A stretch of 64,000 nucleotides of DNA from a virus, in IMG/VR virus record IMGVR_UViG_3300021185_003040, positions 59,788 through 123,787 of that record. One strand, given 5' to 3'. The translations under genes and the position numbers were made by a program. The notes beneath the pieces are model-generated. The model searched no databases. It was not told the origin of the DNA and saw only the letters and a list, made by a program, of their open reading frames with translations. Below, one piece after another: positions 16,673-23,641 of this stretch. Positions within the stretch are counted from its first letter, which is position 1. Every line of letters begins with the position of its first letter.

Positions 16673-17751
16673 AAGTAATAAGCATCTAGTCGTGAATTAC
16701 TAAAATACTTATCCATTGTAGATAAACATTTATTTTTTGTTTTCCAAGCAGCGATAACTAGATCGTTTAGATCTTTAATCTTGCTAGGATATTTATCCAT
16801 CTTAGATTCAGAAAGAAATTTGTCCCATGTAAATACTTCTTTACCTCTTTTTAATTTTTGCATCATCTTTGATTTTCCTGCTTCGTCGTTATCAAACATA
16901 TATCGTATTGTTGGAATTTCGTCTAATTCTTCAGTTGATCTAGTTACAGACGCCAATGCTATAGAGTTAGGCATAAATAAGGCATCTAAGGGTCCTTCGA
17001 ATACCGTACAAGGCATTTGGAAGTTTGCAGTCATGATACCAAACAAAGTTGATAGCTTCTTAGAGGATATAAGCTGTTCATCCTGAAGAGGTATTTCTTT
17101 ATTCATTTCCTGATATATCTTTTCTATATCGTATGTTAAATATCTTGTGTTTTTACTTTTTCTTAAAGATCTACTTTGAAATCCTATAACTTTACCTTCA
17201 GGTGCTAAGTTTAAAACTAAGATTCTTTTATCTTTGGGAGAATATAAGAAGTGATTAAGTTTCTTATGTAAAAACCTGTTCTTTAAATAGAAAAAGGCAG
17301 GATCGCCTGGTTCTATTTCTACAAGTTTAAAAACTTCTTTAAGTTCCTTTCTTGTAGGTGATAAATCATATAAAGTTTTAAATACACCATGTTGTAGAGT
17401 GTCTACTTCATTAACAGATACCTTGTGTTCTTTAATATATTCTATAATTGTAATAGAATCTTGAGTATCTTGGAATTTTAGGTGATGATCTTTTAGAAAA
17501 CCATATAGATCTGAGTGTTGTCCACAATTAAAGCAGTGGAATTGTAACGTTGCCCAATATAGATTACCTCTTTTCTTATGAGTTTCACCATGTGAGTCAC
17601 CACAATAAGGGCATGCCAGGTTTAAACGACCTGGCATTTCCTTAATCATGTGTTTGTTAGGGTCAGTATGTTCTTTTACACAAACTTGTTTAACTAAACT
17701 TCTGACCTTCTGCTTTAAATCTTCTGTGATTTTTTTAGATTCCGATTTCAT
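16669..17751 (-). CDS. 61: DNA primase, T4 gp61-like
   Basis: The 360-residue protein has an N-terminal zinc ribbon (CPYC at 47-50, FHCFNC at 71-76), then a TOPRIM catalytic core with VFEGPLDAL (the conserved Glu) and MFDNDEAG (the paired Asp residues). Primases of this type make short RNA primers for lagging-strand synthesis in complex with the replicative helicase. The length is close to T4 gp61 (342). The gene overlaps the end of the single-strand binding protein gene by 17 bases and is followed at ATGA by a small gene, so these are co-expressed. No gp41-type helicase gene lies in the window. Confidence 0.9.
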   Translation of the reverse strand: MKSESKKITEDLKQKVRSLVKQVCVKEHTDPNKHMIKEMPGRLNLACPYCGDSHGETHKKRGNLYWATLQFHCFNCGQHSDLYGFLKDHHLKFQDTQDSITIIEYIKEHKVSVNEVDTLQHGVFKTLYDLSPTRKELKEVFKLVEIEPGDPAFFYLKNRFLHKKLNHFLYSPKDKRILVLNLAPEGKVIGFQSRSLRKSKNTRYLTYDIEKIYQEMNKEIPLQDEQLISSKKLSTLFGIMTANFQMPCTVFEGPLDALFMPNSIALASVTRSTEELDEIPTIRYMFDNDEAGKSKMMQKLKRGKEVFTWDKFLSESKMDKYPSKIKDLNDLVIAAWKTKNKCLSTMDKYFSNSRLDAYYL

Positions 17752-18691
17752 CTAAGAAAGAATCTAGATCATCGCTATCTGCTGATGCAGTTGAAGATTT
17801 TGTTTCTGCTGCCGTTGGAGTCGCTGTCATTGTGTCAGGGAATTCAAAGTTAGCATCATTTCCTGTTACCGGAGCTGCTTCTTTTACTGCTGCTTTTTTA
17901 GCAGCTGGTTTCGGTGTAGAAATTACAGAATCCATTGAAGAACCAGGGTTAAGATATTGTCTTAAAATACCATTGACAAAGTCAAGAGTTTCAGCATCCC
18001 ATTTCTTATATCCATAAGGATCTAAAGATGGTGCTGTATCTAATTCACCTTTAATAGATGTCATAGCTTCTTGGTTTCTTTCAGCTGGTTTTCCATCAAT
18101 TGCAATAGCTGATCTAGTTGCAGAGAATTTAGACTTATCATAGTTATTATATTCACCTTGGCGAGTAATAATAAGTTCAAAGTTCTTTCCTTCGAATAAA
18201 TCATAAATCTGAGTTGGTTCACCAAATGCAGGTTTAGTTTCTTCTTCGATCTTCTCTTTAATTTTGTAACCGAATTTAAATACTTTATAAGTACCTTCTA
18301 ATTCAGGGTTCTGAGGATCTTTCACTACTTTAATAAGTGAGTAATACTGTTCTCTACGCTTAAGCTTGTCGCTCATCTTACGGTCTACTGCTGAATCACT
18401 CTTACGAAGTTTGAAGAATGCATCTGCAATTGGACACTTATCTCCTACCGTTGAAGGTGAATCAATAAGTCTTCCATCGCCGTTAGCGTCAGTTAGCCAG
18501 TGTACATACTTTTTAACTAATGAATTTCTTGGGTTTGTTGGGTTTGGAACAAAACGAATAAGTGCTTTGTAAGTTCCGTCTTTACCATCGTCTGCTGATG
18601 GTTTGTAGATCTCATTTGTAGAGCTTGAGCTCTTTGTTTCATGAGTTTCAACGTCTGATACGCTGAGGTTAAAAATGTCAAAATCTGCCAT
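17735..18691 (-). CDS. 32: Single-stranded DNA-binding protein, T4 gp32-like
   Basis: The 318-residue protein follows the gp32 plan: a Ser/Lys-rich N-terminus for cooperativity, an OB-fold core with ALIRFVPN, YYSLIKVVKDPQNPELEG and YNNYDKSKF (closely matching T4), and an acidic tail ending DSDDLDSFLDEIGI for binding partner proteins. It coats single-stranded DNA in replication and recombination. T4 gp32 binds zinc through His64, Cys77, Cys87 and Cys90. Here only His64 and Cys86 remain, with Ser78 and Ala89 in the other places, so the zinc site appears lost. The 133-base leader contains four TTAAAG repeats that may serve as an autoregulatory operator. An Ala/Lys-rich linker joins core and tail. 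Confidence 0.93.
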   Translation of the reverse strand: MADFDIFNLSVSDVETHETKSSSSTNEIYKPSADDGKDGTYKALIRFVPNPTNPRNSLVKKYVHWLTDANGDGRLIDSPSTVGDKCPIADAFFKLRKSDSAVDRKMSDKLKRREQYYSLIKVVKDPQNPELEGTYKVFKFGYKIKEKIEEETKPAFGEPTQIYDLFEGKNFELIITRQGEYNNYDKSKFSATRSAIAIDGKPAERNQEAMTSIKGELDTAPSLDPYGYKKWDAETLDFVNGILRQYLNPGSSMDSVISTPKPAAKKAAVKEAAPVTGNDANFEFPDTMTATPTAAETKSSTASADSDDLDSFLDEIGI

Positions 18692-18735
18692 GTCTTTAAT
18701 TGCTTTAATTTACGTTAATGTCTTTAATCTTTAAA
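18692..18735 (-). promoter_or_regulatory. Candidate gp32 translational operator (TTAAAG repeats)
   Basis: Four TTAAAG repeats on the minus strand (18694-18699, 18703-18708, 18722-18727, 18729-18734) lie just before the gp32 start codon. T4 gp32 represses its own mRNA by binding an unstructured leader with UUAAA repeats, so this leader may play the same part. ATTAAAGACAT is repeated exactly twice. Confidence 0.5.
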
Positions 18736-18743
18736 AAACTTTC

Positions 18744-18790
18744 AATAGTTATACATGTAATTCCTAAAAGGTTTCACAATAATAACTATT
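18744..18790. repeat. Inverted repeat upstream of the gp32 gene
   Basis: AATAGTTAT at 18744-18752 is the exact reverse complement of ATAACTATT at 18782-18790, separated by 29 bases. It may form a hairpin or protein-binding site in the gp32 leader; in an AT-rich gap it could also arise by chance. Confidence 0.3.
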
Positions 18791-18791
18791 C

Positions 18792-18799
18792 TATATATC
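18792..18799 (-). promoter_or_regulatory. Candidate promoter element GATATATA upstream of gp32
   Basis: Minus-strand GGATATATAG lies 100 bases before the gp32 start and 25 bases after the stop of the small upstream gene. Unlike the other copies it drives a long leader, which fits a regulated mRNA. Confidence 0.45.
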
Positions 18800-18824
18800 C
18801 GTATCGCAGGGGGCAGGGGAAGAA

Positions 18825-19016
18825 TTATAGCTCTGTGTAAGTTGCACCAGATTCGTCAATCCACTTTGAAGAAGAGTTTGGAAGACGAGCTAAACCAGCC
18901 TTTCTTAACATATCTATCATTTCATTTTCTGTTATTCTATGTTGAGTTACCATATCACTTAAAATCTCTTTAAGCTTTAATAGGTGTGCCGGTATTATTT
19001 CTTTATCTGTTTGCAT
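18825..19016 (-). CDS. Small hypothetical protein, 63 aa
   Basis: I do not recognise it. It is a short, mostly helical protein (residues 8-45 predicted as two helices around TQHRITENEM) with a C-terminal SKWIDESGATYTEL end. It stands alone in its own gap, 81 bases after the resolvase gene and 133 bases before gp32. A GATATATA element lies only 5 bases before its ATG, so a transcript from it would be almost leaderless or would start at an internal codon. The downstream part of the gap holds a G-rich stretch. Confidence 0.5.
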   Translation of the reverse strand: MQTDKEIIPAHLLKLKEILSDMVTQHRITENEMIDMLRKAGLARLPNSSSKWIDESGATYTEL

Positions 19017-19021
19017 ATTTT

Positions 19022-19029
19022 TATATATC
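19022..19029 (-). promoter_or_regulatory. Candidate late promoter element GATATATA
   Basis: Minus-strand AGATATATAA lies in the gap between the resolvase gene and the 63-aa gene, 5 bases before the ATG. The short spacing is odd and may mean that the true target is gp32 downstream. Confidence 0.4.
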
Positions 19030-19097
19030 TTTTTATTTTATGAAACTTTATGGGGAAAAGACAGTATAACTTAAGACTTTAAGCCTCAGTGGTAAAT

Positions 19098-19793
19098 CTA
19101 TTCCTCAGTGGCCGACATCTTTGCTCTAACGAAGTGAGTTAAAAAGTAAGCGTCAACTAAATCGTCAAAGGGTTTTGGTATTTTTTTCGAAGGTCCAATT
19201 TCTTTCACACAAAAATCTAAAAGAGGATGTTCTGCTAAGACTTGATCTTCTAATACATTACCTAAAAAGGCATCCCATAATTGAGACTTATTCATGTTTC
19301 CTTTTCCAGCGTGTTTCTTAATTGTAGTAGGAGCAATGGTTTGAATGTCTAGGATTTCAAGTTGACTTAGCATTCTTTCTTTAAGTATTGCAGCTCCTGC
19401 AGCCATATCTATAATATTATTAGTTCCCATTTTCGAACCGAAAGAAGTTCCTTCAAAAGAAATAATATATTGCTTCTTTGTTTTTGTAATATCCGTTATT
19501 AAATTAATAATGTCATCTGCTGTTTTAGCGTATCTCTTTATCTTTGCTAATTCAACGCTTGAATAATCTGCACCATGTTTTCCCCAGTCGGGTTGATTAA
19601 TAAGAGTAACTCCCTTCAAATGAGATATGTCTTCTTGCCAAGCTCTTTCTTTCTTGGTTCCTTGGCCTTCTTTAATATAAGATATGAAATGATATTCGTT
19701 AGTTTCTTCTTGGTATATAAAAATACCTGGAGAGTTTAATGAAAAGTCTACTGATACGTAATTCAAATTAGAATGATTTTCCGATAGCAGCAC
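19098..19793 (-). CDS. RuvC-like Holliday junction resolvase
   Basis: The 231-residue protein has the RNase H-like pattern of RuvC resolvases: YVSVDFSLNSPG (Asp16), IISFEGTSFGSK (Glu114) and PFDDLVDAYFLTHF (Asp210/Asp211 and Asp214), with PTTIKKHAGKGNMNKSQ between them as in RuvC family members. Such enzymes cut branched DNA, which in phages clears junctions before packaging. It would take the place of T4 endonuclease VII, a different fold. The start is a GTG at 19791-19793, overlapping the upstream gene by 26 bases; a TTG at residue 10 is an alternative. It sits next to gp32, primase, UvsY and UvsW. The call rests on motif order and context. Confidence 0.72.
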   Translation of the reverse strand: MLLSENHSNLNYVSVDFSLNSPGIFIYQEETNEYHFISYIKEGQGTKKERAWQEDISHLKGVTLINQPDWGKHGADYSSVELAKIKRYAKTADDIINLITDITKTKKQYIISFEGTSFGSKMGTNNIIDMAAGAAILKERMLSQLEILDIQTIAPTTIKKHAGKGNMNKSQLWDAFLGNVLEDQVLAEHPLLDFCVKEIGPSKKIPKPFDDLVDAYFLTHFVRAKMSATEE

Positions 19794-20136
19794 CTAATCC
19801 AGCGCCAACTAATCTTGAGGTTAATAAATCGTAAAAAATACCTTTTTGAATTCCTAAAACTTTAGCAACTGTTTTACCAATTGTTTTACCTAAAGCAAAT
19901 CCTGTAAGGCCACCAAATATAGAACCTAAGAAACCTTCATTTGTTAATTCCTCATTAAATCTTTCAAAATCAAACGTTCCATCTTCATTTGCGTACTGTC
20001 TAGTAAATTCTTCTAATGCCGCATCAACCTTTTGCTCTAATTCGTCAGTCCATTCTGACTGTAGAGATTCTTCTAATAGAGTAATTTCCTCTTTAGTTAT
20101 ATTCTCTTCGCTTAAGTATTCAAAAAATGTTTTCAT
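19768..20136 (-). CDS. Tagged protein releasing a glycine-rich hydrophobic C-terminal peptide, 122 aa
   Basis: It begins MKTFFEYLSEEN, the shared tag and very close to the T4 capsid-targeting peptide. An acidic helical region follows (13-63). At ELTNE/GFLG (after residue 67) is a prohead-protease-like site. The predicted released piece (68-122) is rich in glycine and hydrophobic residues: GSIFGGLTGFALGKTIGK and LVGAGLGAAIGK resemble glycine-zipper membrane segments. The acidic part could keep this piece soluble until cleavage. A role in crossing the host membrane during DNA entry is possible but only inferred. A GATATATA element lies 26 bases upstream. Confidence 0.7.
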   Translation of the reverse strand: MKTFFEYLSEENITKEEITLLEESLQSEWTDELEQKVDAALEEFTRQYANEDGTFDFERFNEELTNEGFLGSIFGGLTGFALGKTIGKTVAKVLGIQKGIFYDLLTSRLVGAGLGAAIGKSF

Positions 20137-20161
20137 TATAATTGTCTATATTGTTATGGAT

Positions 20162-20169
20162 TATATATC
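20162..20169 (-). promoter_or_regulatory. Candidate late promoter element GATATATA
   Basis: Minus-strand AGATATATAA lies between the 185-aa gene and the tagged 122-aa gene, 26 bases before the ATG, a spacing typical of the set. Confidence 0.5.
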
Positions 20170-20173
20170 TCTT

Positions 20174-20731
20174 TTATTTATTATCTATTTCAGGAGTTAT
20201 ATTGAACTTGTTGTAATAAAAATTAAGGGTGAATGTAGAAAACTCCGCGACATTACTTGACATATTTAATTCCAACTCTGATATTGAATTAAGAATAGGT
20301 TTTTCGAAAACTGCACTCATTAAATGTATACCCTCAGAATCCATTATTTGAAGTTTAAGATCGTTAATAAACGGGTCTCTAACCTGTTTTGAATAATAAT
20401 ATAATAGAGTATCTTGCATTATAAAATAATTAACATATCCATCTAATAACTGAAGCTCTATAGAAAATTGTCTTTCAATAGTATTCTGTATAGGAATAGA
20501 TCCTCTGTGATATGTAATAGTTCCATCGTTAGGAGATTGTGATATTGGATCAAAATTAATCCCTGGCATACTTAAACCCTGTATTGAATAATTGATAAAA
20601 TCAATAGGTTCTTCTAGAATATTTCCCGGAATTCTATTCAAATAAGGTCTGTATTTATCAGCTACTTCCTTTGGAATAAAGGTCCTAGGGAACTTAAAGT
20701 TAAATAAGTTATTTCTACTATTTAATATCAT
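20174..20731 (-). CDS. Putative tail-tube-fold virion protein, 185 aa
   Basis: I do not recognise it with certainty. After an N-terminal NFKFPRTFIPKE and PYLNRIPG segment it has alternating strands (SIQGLSMPGINFDP, FSIELQLLDGYVNY, FSTFTLNFYYNKF) like the tail-tube or tube-initiator fold (T4 gp19/gp54 type). The length is close to T4 gp19 (163). The start overlaps the upstream 685-aa gene stop by one base (TAATG), so the two are coupled. It ends the large tail gene block before the replication block. It may be a minor tail or neck protein. Confidence 0.5.
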   Translation of the reverse strand: MILNSRNNLFNFKFPRTFIPKEVADKYRPYLNRIPGNILEEPIDFINYSIQGLSMPGINFDPISQSPNDGTITYHRGSIPIQNTIERQFSIELQLLDGYVNYFIMQDTLLYYYSKQVRDPFINDLKLQIMDSEGIHLMSAVFEKPILNSISELELNMSSNVAEFSTFTLNFYYNKFNITPEIDNK

Positions 20732-22788
20732 TATATTATTTCTACTTTTCCGTGATACAATAGGGACTCAGTTTCTCCATTCTTTATATTAATATAGAAT
20801 TTATCTTCAAATTTATTCGTATCGGTTTTATCAAATCTAACAGCGGTTGTTTTAGGTATTTTAAAAAACACCTCTCCTAATCCTAAATCTATATTAGGAA
20901 ATGATGGATCATGTGTCATTCTTTGTTCCGTAGCACCGCTTTTAATTATTAGTACTATATTTTCTGCACTTACTAATGAAACTGCTTTTTTATCGTCTCC
21001 GAATGGTTGTGCAATATTAAATTTCACAAAGTTATCAGATACCTTAGATAATGATATCGTAGCTTTACCTTCTTCAAAAAACTTAATGTTATCTAATTCT
21101 TCAGATTCTGTTAAATCTGTTGTAACATTCGTAGCGGATGCTAATATCCCATAAGTGTCTAATGCAACTGGAACATATTTAGTTTCTCCAACACTAGGTC
21201 TAATTGAATTAACAAATTGATTTAACTCTCTATTTACTGTAGTGTTAGGAAGCTTGTTATAAATAATAGTAGGATCTACATTTCTTAGATTAATCTTTTC
21301 CATTCTAGTTCCATACTTTTTAGTATTATAAGAAGTCATGGTCGCAACTTTAATAATTTGAGTATTATCGGTTTCGTTATAAATTCTCATTGTATGTCTT
21401 ATATAAAAAGAACTGGCAATGCTAGCATTAAATATGATTGGTCTAAATGGTATTGGAGCTTCATAATTTGCAGTCTGGGTAAATGTCATAGATGAAGTAT
21501 CTAAAAAATCTAAACCTATTTGCTCACTGACTTCTATATCATGAAATATTATAATGTCATCACTTGAAGTTTGTATTCTTCCATTAATGTAATTTTCAAA
21601 ACCTTGTCTAGAACCGTCTTTAGTTCCATATACTTGAAAATAATCCATGTCTTCTACTTCTTCTATGTTGGCTGCAATATCTAAATATTCATCTTCTCTA
21701 GAAACAGTAACGTCAATCGTGTCTTCGACGTTGATATATTCTACATTTCCTTCTTCAGTTAAGGTGTTTATTAATTTTAAACTTATTTCATAGTTAGTAG
21801 AATCTAATATTGCATCTTCGTTTTCTCCAAAAAATGCGTCGTGAAAATCTTTATTCTTAGTTGAAACATCAAAATAAATTAAAGAAGGTACCTTGATTTG
21901 TATGTATTTAGAATATGAAGTATCACCTAATACGAATGAATTAGGATTACTTATTTCAAAATTAGAATGATTTAAATAAACTATAGATGTAAAATAATTA
22001 TAAACCCCTGATTCTCTTTTAACTTTTACCTGAAACATAAAACCTTCTTTGCCTCTTGCAGCAAATGAAAATCCTGTTTTTAGATGCAATCTAATCGTGT
22101 CATACCAAACATCTCCTACTATATTATCATCCACGTTTGCGAGAGAAGAATCAGTACCGTTCCACTGTGAATTATCTAAATATGCCAGATCATTTTTAAG
22201 TAAAGCCCATTTACCATCACTATTTGATGGAACCCCATAATATCTTCCAACTTCACCTGTTGCGGTTTTAATACTATTTCCAGTTTCTTGTTCTGGTTCT
22301 GCAAATAAAGGGTTAGCTCTATTTCCTACATTTATTTCTCCTCCTTTAAATGTATCTCCAGCTAAATTTTCATATGAATATTCAAATCTTCCATTAGTGC
22401 CAGGGGTATATACGTATGTATTACCTATTAATTGTGTAGTTGAACCATTTATTGTGAAGCCGGCTATATTGTCTATTGTAGAATCTGATAAATTAAATTT
22501 ATAAGTTTTGCCATTTTTAAGAACTAATTGTCTCGATGCGAAGTCATTAATAAAAACATAACCATCTTGTATCTTTACACTGAAGTTAACAACATCTGCT
22601 CCTAATTCATGAATCAAGAATCTAGAGGCTGAATCATTAGATGCCTCTGTGTTTAAAAATTTAAATTGACTTCCATTGTCGTCGTTTTCTATCTTAGCAT
22701 CATCTACATAATCAATGTTTTGATCATGGTACATGAACTCCATTAGAATGTCGTCATCTAGTCTTAAGAATTTGGATGATTGTGCCAT
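20731..22788 (-). CDS. Unrecognised virion protein, 685 aa
   Basis: No family is recognised. The protein is almost wholly beta-rich with many Asn, Ser and Asp residues, no cysteine cluster and no signal peptide, as is common for phage fibre and tail surface proteins. Near residues 90-155 (YKFNLSDSTI, GFTINGSTTQ, YVYTPGTNGRFEYSYEN) it resembles a cupredoxin-like beta sandwich. Further repeated strand blocks suggest several Ig-like domains. It lies between the spanin-like gene and a tube-like gene. The leader AATAAACAATG has the A-rich form typical of the window. Function is unknown; a surface-exposed tail part is likely. Confidence 0.6.
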   Translation of the reverse strand: MAQSSKFLRLDDDILMEFMYHDQNIDYVDDAKIENDDNGSQFKFLNTEASNDSASRFLIHELGADVVNFSVKIQDGYVFINDFASRQLVLKNGKTYKFNLSDSTIDNIAGFTINGSTTQLIGNTYVYTPGTNGRFEYSYENLAGDTFKGGEINVGNRANPLFAEPEQETGNSIKTATGEVGRYYGVPSNSDGKWALLKNDLAYLDNSQWNGTDSSLANVDDNIVGDVWYDTIRLHLKTGFSFAARGKEGFMFQVKVKRESGVYNYFTSIVYLNHSNFEISNPNSFVLGDTSYSKYIQIKVPSLIYFDVSTKNKDFHDAFFGENEDAILDSTNYEISLKLINTLTEEGNVEYINVEDTIDVTVSREDEYLDIAANIEEVEDMDYFQVYGTKDGSRQGFENYINGRIQTSSDDIIIFHDIEVSEQIGLDFLDTSSMTFTQTANYEAPIPFRPIIFNASIASSFYIRHTMRIYNETDNTQIIKVATMTSYNTKKYGTRMEKINLRNVDPTIIYNKLPNTTVNRELNQFVNSIRPSVGETKYVPVALDTYGILASATNVTTDLTESEELDNIKFFEEGKATISLSKVSDNFVKFNIAQPFGDDKKAVSLVSAENIVLIIKSGATEQRMTHDPSFPNIDLGLGEVFFKIPKTTAVRFDKTDTNKFEDKFYINIKNGETESLLYHGKVEII

Positions 22789-22803
22789 TGTTTATTTATT
22801 ATT

Positions 22804-23625
22804 TTAAAATCTAAGAAATTTAGGTGACCAGTATACTCCTATACCGATTGATGGACCAGTACTTATAACTTGATTGTTATTCAAATTAATTCCATATTGA
22901 AATCCAACACCAATAGACCACCCTGCTTTTTTCTCATATTTATTATTTAATCTATCGTTAACTAAGTTTATATTTTCTATATTAGTGAACGTTACTCCTT
23001 TATATGGAGTTGTAATTTTAAGTCTGTCAAATCCTTCTTCATTAATGATGGCAGCACTTAAACCTATTCCCTGTATAATATCAAATCTAGAAGAGAATAA
23101 ATTATAATTAGTGCTATCCTTTAAAAGAGATATACTTCCTTGAAATCTTCTCCAGTTATATTTATCAAACTCCCACTTATCGTTTACGTCAACTGTTATC
23201 GTATCTATATTATTTATAGAATCTGTATCTACCGTTACAACTCCATTCGCGTTTATTATCGAATCTTTTACGTTTAGTGTTGTTGAAAGTAAATTATTAA
23301 CATTTTCTAATTCGTTATTAATATTTAATTGATTAGCATATTTAGAAACTAGTTTTTTATTGCTTTCAGTTAAAGTGTTTACATCATACTCAAAGGATCT
23401 TATACTAGAAACTAATTCTTTATTTTTATTCTTTTCAATTATAATAGTGTCTTGCGTCGCCTTATAGTTATTAAGATTTCTATCTGAAACCTGCTGAACC
23501 TGAACTATCTCTCTTTTTAAATTTTGATTAGAATTACATTGTTGTAAAAGACAGAACACCAAAATCGCAAGTCCTCCGAAAAGAATTGCGTTTTTGTAAA
23601 GTTTATATGTGTTCAGTATATTCAT
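22804..23625 (-). CDS. Membrane-anchored coiled-coil protein with outer-membrane-like C-terminus (candidate spanin), 273 aa
   Basis: An N-terminal membrane segment (AILFGGLAILVFCLL, about residues 13-27) is followed by a long coiled coil (30-125), a short acidic linker and a beta-rich C-terminal part with Gly/aromatic alternation (GWSIGVGFQYGINL, GPSIGIGVYWSPKF). The last residue is phenylalanine, like the targeting signal of outer membrane beta-barrel proteins. This layout, inner membrane anchor, periplasmic rod and outer membrane anchor, would suit a one-piece spanin that fuses the two membranes in the last step of lysis. No endolysin or holin is seen nearby, so a virion role is also possible. 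The family is not recognised; the reading is from architecture only. Confidence 0.55.
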   Translation of the reverse strand: MNILNTYKLYKNAILFGGLAILVFCLLQQCNSNQNLKREIVQVQQVSDRNLNNYKATQDTIIIEKNKNKELVSSIRSFEYDVNTLTESNKKLVSKYANQLNINNELENVNNLLSTTLNVKDSIINANGVVTVDTDSINNIDTITVDVNDKWEFDKYNWRRFQGSISLLKDSTNYNLFSSRFDIIQGIGLSAAIINEEGFDRLKITTPYKGVTFTNIENINLVNDRLNNKYEKKAGWSIGVGFQYGINLNNNQVISTGPSIGIGVYWSPKFLRF

Positions 23626-23641
23626 ATATTAAATCTAAATT

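Noticed and set aside
18806-18821. G-rich stretch (GGGGGCAGGGG) as a possible G-quadruplex
   Set aside because: Only two G runs are present, too few for a stable quadruplex; it is a local oddity in an AT-rich gap.
19084-19111. Direct repeat CCTCAGTGG (19084 and 19103)
   Set aside because: Two copies of nine bases at the end of the resolvase gene; no further copies or element structure, so not reported as a feature.
22804-23625. Lipoprotein signal (LLQQC) in the spanin candidate
   Set aside because: The residues before the Cys do not fit a lipobox, which needs a small residue such as Gly, Ala or Ser at -1; a plain membrane anchor is more likely.
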